Source: Cellulomonas sp. SLBN-39 (GTDB taxonomy: Bacteria; Actinomycetota; Actinomycetes; Actinomycetales; Cellulomonadaceae). Taken from it: DNA of 64,000 bases. The position numbers were made by a program, and so were the translations under genes. The notes beneath the pieces were generated by a model. That model made no database searches. It saw only the letters and a list, made by a program, of their open reading frames with translations, and had not been told where the DNA came from. Positions 44,359 to 52,044 of the stretch are shown in pieces. Each line of letters starts with the position of its first letter. The stretch's first letter is position 1. The stretch is from assembly GCF_006715865.1 (NCBI RefSeq), contig NZ_VFOA01000001.1:3658001-3722000 (forward strand). Reading direction: 5' to 3'.

Positions 44359-45548
44359 CGCGGCCCGCCCGGGGTGAGGGCGACGGCGGTCGTGGCGGCG
44401 GCCGCTGGTGCCGCGGACGGTGCGCGGCCCGGTGTCCGGCCTGGCACGCGGCCCGGTGGCGGGGGGGCGGAGGGCCCGCGCAGGACGCTGCCGGCCGCGA
44501 GCACGACGAACGCGAGCACGGCGACGACGTTGCCGACGCCGCCGACCTGCACGACGACGTCGAGGCCCCGGGCGTCCCCCACCAGCACCCGCAGCGCGAG
44601 GGTCAGGTGCAGCAGCGCGAGGGGCACGTGCAGGACGGGCCGGTACGGCAGGGGGCGGCGCAGCACGGCGGGCAGGATCACCGGCGCGTGGGCCATGACC
44701 ATGGACATCACGAACCCGAGGAAGACGGCGTGCAGGGTGGCGTCGTAGGCGGGGCCGGCCAGGACGGGCCCGGCCACCAGCCACAGCGCGCCGGCCACCG
44801 CGAGCCAGCCGTATCCGGTGAGCATGGCCAGGGCCATGAACCGCGGCAGCCCGGTGCCGCGGACGGTGCGCCGGGCCACGTCGTGCCGCACGAGCACGGC
44901 GACGAGCGCCAGCACGACCGCGCCCAGGGCGGTCCACCCGACGGTGGGCGCGGCGAGGGCGAGGGCGGCGGCGAGGGTCCAGCCGAGGCCGAGCGCCCAG
45001 ACGGCGTCCTCGACGCGCTCCCCGGGGGCGGCGACGCGCAGCAGCTCGAGGCGCTCGCCGGCGACGGTGAGCACCAGGAACCCGGTGAGGCAGGGCACGA
45101 GGTGCGGCACGGCGGAGCCCGCGAGCCACAGCAGGGCGGCGGCGAGCCCGTGCACGGCACCGAGCGCCTGCACCGCGAGCGCGGCGGAGCCCTGGCGCCG
45201 CCAGACGACGCCGTAGACGGCGACGAGCCCGGCCGCACCCGCGACGAGGGCCCCCTGACCGACCGCGAGCGGGAGGGGCATGAGCAGCGCGAGTCCGCCG
45301 AGCCCGAGGAGCGCGGGCGCGGCGAGGGCCGTCCGGCGGCGCACGGCGACGGCACGCTCGAGCGCGACGAGGGTGCCGACGAAGCCGAGCACCATGAGCG
45401 GCCCGTGCACGTCGGCCCAGCGGTCGACCCGGACGGGTGCGGGCAGCCCGAGCAGCAGGAGGGCGGCGTCCAGCCCGGCGAGCAGCGCGAGCGCGGCGGG
45501 GGCGAGGAGCACGACGTGCCGCGGGACCCTGGTCCCAGTCTTTTCCAC
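44355..45548 (-). CDS. NnrS-like polytopic membrane protein
   Basis: A 397-residue membrane protein with about 12 helices. DVHGPLMVLGFVGTLVALERA, LHAVFLGFVMSMVMAHAPVILP and the final helix LLHLTLALRVLVGD resemble NnrS, a haem- and copper-containing membrane protein linked to nitric oxide tolerance. Conserved intramembrane histidines (HGP, LHAVF, MAHAP) fit. The Ala/Pro/Arg-rich C-terminal 45 residues look disordered. GTG at 45548 lacks a ribosome site, but TACCGT lies 6 nt upstream, suggesting a leaderless mRNA; GTG at 45512 is an alternative. It is cotranscribed with nirK and divergent from a regulator. Assignment is by pattern only. Confidence 0.7.
   Translation of the reverse strand: MEKTGTRVPRHVVLLAPAALALLAGLDAALLLLGLPAPVRVDRWADVHGPLMVLGFVGTLVALERAVAVRRRTALAAPALLGLGGLALLMPLPLAVGQGALVAGAAGLVAVYGVVWRRQGSAALAVQALGAVHGLAAALLWLAGSAVPHLVPCLTGFLVLTVAGERLELLRVAAPGERVEDAVWALGLGWTLAAALALAAPTVGWTALGAVVLALVAVLVRHDVARRTVRGTGLPRFMALAMLTGYGWLAVAGALWLVAGPVLAGPAYDATLHAVFLGFVMSMVMAHAPVILPAVLRRPLPYRPVLHVPLALLHLTLALRVLVGDARGLDVVVQVGGVGNVVAVLAFVVLAAGSVLRGPSAPPPPGRVPGRTPGRAPSAAPAAAATTAVALTPGGPR
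45523..45536. promoter_or_regulatory. Palindrome GGGACC-CT-GGTCCC at the start of the NnrS-like gene
   Basis: A perfect 6+2+6 palindrome 62 bp (centre to centre) from an identical-type site at 45585-45598. It overlaps the first codons of the NnrS-like gene, downstream of its presumed -10, where a bound repressor would block transcription. Confidence 0.65.
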
Positions 45549-45554
45549 GGCACG

Positions 45555-45560
45555 ACGGTA
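45555..45560 (-). promoter_or_regulatory. -10 box of leaderless NnrS-like/nirK transcript
   Basis: TACCGT on the minus strand followed by 6 nt and the GTG at 45548. It lies between the two palindromes. Confidence 0.45.
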
Positions 45561-45584
45561 TTTAATGACGGGGATGCCACGCGC

Positions 45585-45598
45585 GGGACCTGGGTCCC
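45585..45598. promoter_or_regulatory. Palindrome GGGACC-TG-GGTCCC upstream of the regulator
   Basis: A perfect 6+2+6 palindrome 22 bp before the TTG start of the regulator gene. Together with 45523-45536 it flanks the divergent promoter. Autoregulation is the simplest reading. Confidence 0.65.
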
Positions 45599-45620
45599 GG
45601 ACGCACCACGGGAGGCTGCC

Positions 45621-46451
45621 TTGCCCGACGACCTCGGGCCCGACCGGGCCCTGCCCGACCGCGTCGTGCCCGGCCACGACGCGCCGGACGACCTCGACGC
45701 CGGGACGGTGGGCCCGGACCGCGTGCGTCGCACCCCTGCCGCCCGGGTGCTCGCCGCACCCAGCCGGGTGGAGCTGCTGCACGTCCTCCAGGACGAGGGG
45801 CCGAGCACGACCGCGGCGCTCGCGGCCCGCACCGGCCTGCACGAGAACACGGTGCGCGAGCACCTCCAGCGCCTCGTCGACGCGCGGTTCGTCGTCCGCG
45901 AGACCGAGCACCGCACGACCCGCGGCCGCCCCCGCAGCGTCTACCGCGCCACCACCCGCGACGACGTGCGCACCGACCCCGGTGCCGCGCGGCACCTGGC
46001 CGAGTCCGTGGCGCGCGCCCGGCTCACCAGCGTCCTGCTCGACGGCTACGGCACCGGCGTCGGCGACGTCGCGTCCGCGGCCCGGCGCGCGGGCCGGGCG
46101 ATGGTCGACGACCTGCCCGAGCTGCCCGCGGGTGAGGCCGACCAGGTGCTCGCGCTCGAGGCGCACCTGGACCGGCTGGGCTTCGACCCCGTCCTCGACG
46201 CCGACCGCACCGCGTTCGACCTGTGGCGCTGCCCCTTCCTCGACCTGGCGCGCGCCCGGCCCGAGGTGGTGTGCAGCGTGCACCTCGGGCTCGCGCAGGG
46301 CGTCCTGGAGCAGGTCGGCGGTCCCGTCCGCGCCGACCGGCTCGTGCCGTTCGTCGGCCCCCGCCGCTGCACGCTCCACCTGTCCGGCGCGTCCCGCCGG
46401 CCCACCGCCCCGCACGCCGCCCGGCGCGCACCCACCGAGGGAGAGCCATGA
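45621..46451 (+). CDS. ArsR/SufR-like winged-helix regulator with conserved cysteines
   Basis: A 276-residue regulator. The first 38 residues are acidic and disordered. Residues 42-110 form a winged helix-turn-helix (PSRVELLHVLQDEGPSTTAALAART, ENTVREHLQRLVDARFV, GRPRSVYRA). The C-terminal domain carries C204 (WRCPFLDLA), C218 (EVVCSVH), H221 and C250 (RRCTLHL), reminiscent of the Fe-S-binding SufR group. A redox or nitric oxide sensing cluster is therefore plausible but unproven. TTG at 45621 has GGGAGG at 45610-45615; no ATG or GTG fits better. It is divergent from the NnrS-like/nirK operon and overlaps the DUF2249 gene by 4 nt. Confidence 0.82.
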   Translation: MPDDLGPDRALPDRVVPGHDAPDDLDAGTVGPDRVRRTPAARVLAAPSRVELLHVLQDEGPSTTAALAARTGLHENTVREHLQRLVDARFVVRETEHRTTRGRPRSVYRATTRDDVRTDPGAARHLAESVARARLTSVLLDGYGTGVGDVASAARRAGRAMVDDLPELPAGEADQVLALEAHLDRLGFDPVLDADRTAFDLWRCPFLDLARARPEVVCSVHLGLAQGVLEQVGGPVRADRLVPFVGPRRCTLHLSGASRRPTAPHAARRAPTEGEP

Positions 46452-46753
46452 ACCAGCCCGTCGAGATCCTGCCCGCCGCCCCCGCCCCTGCCGGCCACAC
46501 CTGCGGCTGCGGCGGCCACGACGAGGCCGACCCCGTCCTCGACGTCCGCACCATCCCGCACGCGATCCGGCACGCGACGGTCTTCGGCGCGTTCGACGCG
46601 ATCGCCCCGGGCGGGTCGCTCGTGATCGTGGCGCCGCACGCGCCGCTGCCGCTGCTCGCCCAGCTCGCCGAGCGCGCGCCCGTCGACGTCGAGTACCTCA
46701 CCGAGGGACCGGAGGCCTGGCACGTGCGCCTCACGCGCCGCACCGACGCCTGA
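46448..46753 (+). CDS. DUF2249-domain protein
   Basis: A 101-residue protein with a CGCGGHDE metal-binding-like N-terminus (residues 18-25) and a TusA-like DUF2249 fold (LDVRTIPHAIRHATVFGAFDAIAPGGSLVIVAPH through VEYLTEGPEAWHVRLTR). Members often accompany hemerythrin, nitric oxide and denitrification genes; the biochemical role is not established. The ATG overlaps the stop of the cysteine-containing regulator (ATGA), so the pair is translated together, and a terminator follows directly. A role in handling NO or Fe-S damage is inference. Confidence 0.85.
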   Translation: MNQPVEILPAAPAPAGHTCGCGGHDEADPVLDVRTIPHAIRHATVFGAFDAIAPGGSLVIVAPHAPLPLLAQLAERAPVDVEYLTEGPEAWHVRLTRRTDA

Positions 46754-46756
46754 CCG

Positions 46757-46795
46757 CGACGGCCGGTCCCGACCCCGGGACCGGCCGTCGATTTT
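46757..46795 (+). terminator. Intrinsic terminator after the DUF2249 gene
   Basis: A 14-bp perfect stem (CGACGGCCGGTCCC and its complement) with a 6-nt loop, followed by ATTTTG. It is the clearest intrinsic terminator in the nitrogen island. The interval 46796-46890 holds the narK2 promoter region; no defined box was seen. Confidence 0.85.
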
Positions 46796-46890
46796 GCACG
46801 GTCGTCCGAGTCGCACCGCCTCGGGCGCCCCGGCACAGTGACGAGCAGGAGGCCGCCGGACGGCCGCGCACGACCACGAAGGAGTGTTCG

Positions 46891-48195
46891 ATGACGAGCA
46901 CCACCCTGGCCCCGGACCTGTCGAACTGGGACCCTGAGAACCCGCAGACGTGGGACAAGCGCCTGGCGTGGCGCACGCTGTGGGTCACCACGTACAACCT
47001 GACCCTCGCGTTCGCGGTCTGGTACCTGGTGAGCGCGATCGCCCCGCGGCTCACCGCCGTCGGCTTCGACCTGACCACCGCGCAGCTGTACTGGCTCGTG
47101 GCGCTGCCCGGGCTCGCGGGCGGCATCATGCGGCTGGTCTTCATGTTCCTGCCGCCCGTCGTCGGCACGAAGACGCTCGTCGGCGGCTCCGCCACGCTGC
47201 TGCTGCTGCCGATGGTCGGGTGGACGCTCGCCGTGCGGGACACCACGACGACGTACCCGGTGCTGCTGCTGCTCGCGCTGGCGTGCGGGATCGGCGGCGG
47301 GGCGTTCGCCGGGTTCATGCCGTCGACCAGCTACTTCTTCCCCCGGGCGATGTCGGGGACGGCCCTGGGCCTGCAGGCCGGCATCGGCAACTTCGGGGTC
47401 AGCCTCATCCAGTTCCTCGTGCCGTGGGTCGTGGGCTTCGGGCTGCTCGGCACCGCGGCGCTCACCCCGCAGCAGACCGTCGAGGGCGGCGACCTGTGGC
47501 TGCACAACGCGGGGCTGGTGCTCATCCCGTGGGTGGTGCTGGGCATCGTGCTGGCGGCGGTCCTGCTGCGCCGCGTGCCGGTCACCGCGAACCTGCGCCA
47601 GCAGCTCGACATCTTCCGCGAGCGCCACACCTGGTACATGACCGCGATCTACACGATGACGTTCGGGGCGTTCTCCGGGTTCGCCGCCCAGCTCGGGCTG
47701 CTCGTCAACCAGGTGTACGGCGGGTTCGCCGACGCGCCCGACCCGCTGCGGTACGCGTTCCTCGGCCCGCTCCTCGGCTCGATCACCCGGGCCGCCTGGG
47801 GTCCGCTGTGCGACCGGTTCGGCGGTGCGGTGTGGACGTTCGTCGCCGGGGTCGGCATGACCGTGTCGACCGTCGTCGCGGCGCTGTTCCTCACCCCGTC
47901 GGACGTCGGGGAGTTCACGTGGTTCCTCGTCGCGATGCTCGCGCTGTTCACGTTCGCGGGCATCGGCAACGCCGGCACCTTCAAGCAGATGCCCATGATC
48001 TTCCCGCGTCGCCAGGCCGGCGGCGTCATCGGGTTCACGTCCGCGATCGCCGCGTTCGGGCCCTTCCTGGTCGGCATGGCCCTGTCGGTGTGGACGCCCG
48101 TGGCGTTCTTCGTCGGCGCGGCCGCGTACTTCGCCGGCTGCACCGTCCTGGCCTGGGCCCAGTACGCCCGCCCCGGCGCCCCGCGCCCCAGCTGA
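46891..48195 (+). CDS. narK: NarK-type nitrate/nitrite transporter (respiratory operon)
   Basis: A 434-residue MFS protein with about 12 helices, starting WDPENPQTWDKRLAWRTLWVTTYNL. Nitrate-signature motifs are CGIGGGAFAGFMPSTSYFFP in the first half and FAGIGNAGTFKQMPMIFP in the second. It differs clearly from the other NarK in the window. Directly followed by narGHJI on the same strand (62-bp gap), it probably exchanges nitrate and nitrite for respiration. AAGGAGTG lies before the ATG. A terminator separates it from the DUF2249 gene, so the narK-narGHJI transcript starts here. Confidence 0.93.
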   Translation: MTSTTLAPDLSNWDPENPQTWDKRLAWRTLWVTTYNLTLAFAVWYLVSAIAPRLTAVGFDLTTAQLYWLVALPGLAGGIMRLVFMFLPPVVGTKTLVGGSATLLLLPMVGWTLAVRDTTTTYPVLLLLALACGIGGGAFAGFMPSTSYFFPRAMSGTALGLQAGIGNFGVSLIQFLVPWVVGFGLLGTAALTPQQTVEGGDLWLHNAGLVLIPWVVLGIVLAAVLLRRVPVTANLRQQLDIFRERHTWYMTAIYTMTFGAFSGFAAQLGLLVNQVYGGFADAPDPLRYAFLGPLLGSITRAAWGPLCDRFGGAVWTFVAGVGMTVSTVVAALFLTPSDVGEFTWFLVAMLALFTFAGIGNAGTFKQMPMIFPRRQAGGVIGFTSAIAAFGPFLVGMALSVWTPVAFFVGAAAYFAGCTVLAWAQYARPGAPRPS

Positions 48196-48257
48196 GCCCG
48201 CACCCCGGCGCCCGGCCACCGACCGGGTCGTCCCGCACCCGCCCCACGGGAGGTCCG

Positions 48258-51200
48258 ATGACCACCACCAGCCCCCGGCCCGGCACGTCCGACGCCGACG
48301 CCCTCGTCCGGCTGGGCTCGCGCCTGCGCCGCGGCGAGGTGTCCCCCGACCTGCGCAGCCTGTTCCTCGAGGGCGGGCGCGAGGGCGACGCGTTCTACCG
48401 CGACCGGTGGAGCCACGACAAGGTGGTGCGCTCCACCCACGGCGTCAACTGCACCGGCTCGTGCTCGTGGAAGGTGTACGTCAAGGACGGCATCATCACC
48501 TGGGAGACGCAGCAGACCGACTACCCGTCGGTCGGCCCCGACTCCCCGGAGTACGAGCCGCGGGGCTGCCCGCGCGGCGCGGCGTTCTCCTGGTACACGT
48601 ACTCCCCCACCCGCATCCGCTACCCCTACGTGCGGGGCGCGCTGCTGCGCGCGTACCGCGAGGCGAAGGCCCGCACGGGCGACCCCGTCGAGGCGTGGAA
48701 GGCCGTCACCGCCGACCCCGACCCCGCGTACAAGCGCGCCCGCGGCAAGGGTGGCCTGGTGCGCGCGTCGTGGGACGAGGCCGCGGAGATCGTCGCGGCG
48801 GCGCACGTGCACACCATCGAGGAGTACGGACCAGACCGGGTCGCGGGGTTCTCGCCCATCCCGGCGATGTCGATGGTCTCCCACGGTGCGGGGGCGCGGT
48901 TCGTCTCCATGCTCGGCGGCACGATGCTGTCGTTCTACGACTGGTACGCCGACCTGCCCGTGGCCTCCCCGCAGGTGTTCGGCGACCAGACCGACGTCCC
49001 GGAGTCCGCCGACTGGTGGAACGCGGCGTACCTGGTCATGTGGGGCTCGAACGTGCCCGTGACCCGCACGCCGGACGCGCACTTCATGGCCGAGGCGCGG
49101 TACCGGGGTCAGAAGGTCGTCACGGTCAGCCCCGACTACGCCGACAACACCAAGTTCGCCGACGAGTGGCTCGCCCCGCACCCCGGCACGGACGGCGCGC
49201 TGGCCATGGCGATGGGGCACGTCGTGCTGCGCGAGTTCCTCGTCGAGCGGCGCACGCCCCGCTTCGTGGACTACCTGCGCCGCTTCACCGACGCCCCGCA
49301 CCTGGTCCGGCTCGTGCCCCGCGGTGACGCGTACGTCCCCGACAAGTTCCTCACGGGCGACCGGCTGCCCGCGCCGTCGGCCGACCGCGACGCGGCCTTC
49401 CAGACCGTGGTCCTCGACGCGGACGGCACTCCCGTGGTCCCGCCCGGCACCCTGGGGCACCGGTTCGACCCGGCGAAGGCCGGCACGTGGAACCTGCTGC
49501 TCGGCGACGTCGAGCCGCAGCTGTCGGTCGCGGACCTCGGCGCGTGGGACGGCGAGGCCGTGGCGGTCGACCTGCCCCGCTTCGACGTGGCGCCCGACGC
49601 CGGGCACGAGCACGAGGGCGGCGCCGGCGTGGTGCGCCGCGGCGTGCCCGTGCACCGCGTCGGCGAGCACCTCGTCACCACGGTGTTCGACCTGCTCCTG
49701 GCCCAGTACGGGGTCGGGCGCGACGGCCTGCCGGGCACGTGGCCCACCGGGTACGACGACGCGTCGACCCCCGGGACGCCCGCGTGGCAGGAGGAGATCA
49801 CCTCGGTGCCCGCGTCCACGGCGGCCCGGATCGGGCGCGAGTTCGCGCAGAACGCCGAGGACTCCGGCGGGCGGTCGATGATCCTCATGGGGGCCGGCAC
49901 CAACCACTGGTTCCACTCCGACACGATCTACCGCACGTTCCTCGCGCTCGTGCACATGACGGGCTGCCAGGGCGTCAACGGCGGCGGCTGGGCGCACTAC
50001 GTCGGGCAGGAGAAGTGCCGGCCCGTCACCGGGTGGGCGCAGTACGCGTTCGGCCTGGACTGGGCCCGGCCCCCGCGGCAGATGATCGGCACCGCGTTCT
50101 GGTACCTGGCCACCGACCAGTGGCGCTACGACGGCCTGCCCGCCGACGCGCTCGCCTCGCCCCTCGCCCGGGGCACCTTCGCCGACCGCACGACCGCCGA
50201 CTGCCTCGTGGAGTCCGCGCAGCGCGGCTGGATGCCCTCGTACCCCACCTTCGACCGCAACCCCCTCGACCTGGCCGACGAGGCCGCCGCGGCAGGCGTC
50301 GAACCGGCCGCGCACGTCGTCGCCGAGCTCGAGGCGGGGCGGCTGGGCTGGGCGTGCCAGGACCCCGACGACCCCCGCAACTTCCCGCGCGTGCTCAACG
50401 TGTGGCGCGCCAACATCCTCGGGTCCTCGGGCAAGGGCAACGAGTACTTCCTGCGGCACCTGCTCGGCACCGACAGCGCGGTCCGCGCGACCGAGGCCGC
50501 ACCCGACCGCCGGCCCCGCACCATGACGTGGCGGGACGAGGCCCCCCGGGGCAAGCTCGACCTGCTGGTCACCAGCGACTTCCGCATGACCTCGACGACC
50601 CTGTTCTCCGACGTGGTGCTGCCCGCGGCCACCTGGTACGAGAAGCACGACCTGTCGACGACGGACATGCACCCGTTCGTGCACTCGTTCAACCCGGCGA
50701 TCGCCCCGCCGTGGCAGACCCGGACCGACTTCGACGTGTTCGCGACCCTCGCCCGCGAGGTCCAGCGCGTCGGCGGGCAGCGCCTGGGCGTGCGCCGCGA
50801 CCTCGTCGCCGTCCCGCTCATGCACGACACCCCGGACGAGCTCGCGACCCCGCACGGCAGCGTCCCGGCGGCCGACCACCGGCCCGGGGTGACGATGCCC
50901 CGCCTCGTCGTCGTCGAGCGCGACTACACGAGCATCGGCGACCGGTGGGCCGCGCTCGGGCCGCTGACCGCGAGCGCCGGCATGGTCACCAAGGGCGTCG
51001 CGTTCTCCCCCGACCAGGAGGTCACGGCCCTGGCCCGGACCAACGGCACCGTGGCCGCGGGCCCGGCGGCGGGACGCCCCCGGCTGGACGAGGCCCGGCA
51101 GGTGTGCGAGACGATCCTCGCGCTGTCGGGCACGACGAACGGCCGCCTCGCCGTGCAGGGGTTCGAGCACGTGGAGGCCCGCACGGGCACGTCGCTGGCG

Positions 51201-51980
51201 GAGCTGGCGCGCGACCACGAGGGCGAGCGGATCCGGTTCGCGGACGTGCAGGCCCGGCCGGTGGCGGTGATCACGTCGCCGGAGTGGTCGGGGTCCGAGC
51301 ACGGGGGCCGGCGGTACTCGGCGTTCACGATCAACGTCGAGCACCACAAGCCGTGGCACACCCTGACCGGCCGCCAGCACTTCTACCTCGACCACGACTG
51401 GATGACCGAGCTGGGCGAGGCGCTGCCGGTGTACCGGCCCCCGCTGGACCTGCACCGGCTGTTCGGCGACGCCCGGCCGGGGTCGACCGACCCGACGGGC
51501 GCCCCGGGGTCGCAGGGCCACGCGGAGGTCGCGGTGCGGTACCTGACGCCGCACTCGAAGTGGTCGATCCACTCCGAGTACCAGGACAACCTGTTCATGC
51601 TGTCGCTGTCGCGCGGCGGCCCGACGATCTGGATGTCCCCGCAGGACGCCGGGCGGATCGCGGTGCGCGACAACGACTGGGTCGAGGCGTACAACCGCAA
51701 CGGCGTCGTCGTGGCCCGGGCGATCGTCTCGCACCGCATGCCCGCCGGGACCGTGTACATGTACCACGCCAAGGACCGGACGGTGGACGTGCCGCGGTCG
51801 GAGACGTCGGGGCTGCGCGGCGGCATCCACAACTCCCTGACGCGGGTGCTGCTCAAGCCCAGCCACCTCGTCGGCGGGTACGCCCAGCTGTCCTTCGCGT
51901 TCAACTACCTCGGGCCGACGGGCAACCAGCGCGACGAGGTCACCACGATCCGCCGCCGCTCGCAGGACGTGGAGTACTGA
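48258..51980 (+). CDS. narG: Respiratory nitrate reductase alpha subunit
   Basis: The catalytic subunit reducing nitrate to nitrite with quinol electrons on the cytoplasmic face. The 1240-residue molybdoprotein has the FS0 [4Fe-4S] ligands H61, C65, C69, C104, the same spacing as E. coli NarG. The Mo-coordinating aspartate is D232 in DWYADLPVASPQ, followed by the conserved DVPESADWWNAAYLVMWGSN and VPVTRTPDAHF. C-terminal hallmark segments (TPHSKWSIHSEYQDNL, MYHAKDRT, LLKPSHLVGGYAQLSFAFNY) are complete. ATG has GGGAGG upstream. narH follows after 64 bp. No twin-arginine signal remnant was seen at the N-terminus. Confidence 0.98.
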   Translation: MTTTSPRPGTSDADALVRLGSRLRRGEVSPDLRSLFLEGGREGDAFYRDRWSHDKVVRSTHGVNCTGSCSWKVYVKDGIITWETQQTDYPSVGPDSPEYEPRGCPRGAAFSWYTYSPTRIRYPYVRGALLRAYREAKARTGDPVEAWKAVTADPDPAYKRARGKGGLVRASWDEAAEIVAAAHVHTIEEYGPDRVAGFSPIPAMSMVSHGAGARFVSMLGGTMLSFYDWYADLPVASPQVFGDQTDVPESADWWNAAYLVMWGSNVPVTRTPDAHFMAEARYRGQKVVTVSPDYADNTKFADEWLAPHPGTDGALAMAMGHVVLREFLVERRTPRFVDYLRRFTDAPHLVRLVPRGDAYVPDKFLTGDRLPAPSADRDAAFQTVVLDADGTPVVPPGTLGHRFDPAKAGTWNLLLGDVEPQLSVADLGAWDGEAVAVDLPRFDVAPDAGHEHEGGAGVVRRGVPVHRVGEHLVTTVFDLLLAQYGVGRDGLPGTWPTGYDDASTPGTPAWQEEITSVPASTAARIGREFAQNAEDSGGRSMILMGAGTNHWFHSDTIYRTFLALVHMTGCQGVNGGGWAHYVGQEKCRPVTGWAQYAFGLDWARPPRQMIGTAFWYLATDQWRYDGLPADALASPLARGTFADRTTADCLVESAQRGWMPSYPTFDRNPLDLADEAAAAGVEPAAHVVAELEAGRLGWACQDPDDPRNFPRVLNVWRANILGSSGKGNEYFLRHLLGTDSAVRATEAAPDRRPRTMTWRDEAPRGKLDLLVTSDFRMTSTTLFSDVVLPAATWYEKHDLSTTDMHPFVHSFNPAIAPPWQTRTDFDVFATLAREVQRVGGQRLGVRRDLVAVPLMHDTPDELATPHGSVPAADHRPGVTMPRLVVVERDYTSIGDRWAALGPLTASAGMVTKGVAFSPDQEVTALARTNGTVAAGPAAGRPRLDEARQVCETILALSGTTNGRLAVQGFEHVEARTGTSLAELARDHEGERIRFADVQARPVAVITSPEWSGSEHGGRRYSAFTINVEHHKPWHTLTGRQHFYLDHDWMTELGEALPVYRPPLDLHRLFGDARPGSTDPTGAPGSQGHAEVAVRYLTPHSKWSIHSEYQDNLFMLSLSRGGPTIWMSPQDAGRIAVRDNDWVEAYNRNGVVVARAIVSHRMPAGTVYMYHAKDRTVDVPRSETSGLRGGIHNSLTRVLLKPSHLVGGYAQLSFAFNYLGPTGNQRDEVTTIRRRSQDVEY

Positions 51981-52044
51981 TGGCGGGCGCACCGAGCACG
52001 ACGACCGGACGACGAGCCGCACGACCGACCGCTGGGGGTGCCCG

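Noticed and set aside
46757..46790. GGTCCC and GGGACC half sites considered as a fourth operator
   Set aside because: The half sites are in reversed order and lie in a 14-bp stem followed by a T-rich tail. It is a terminator.
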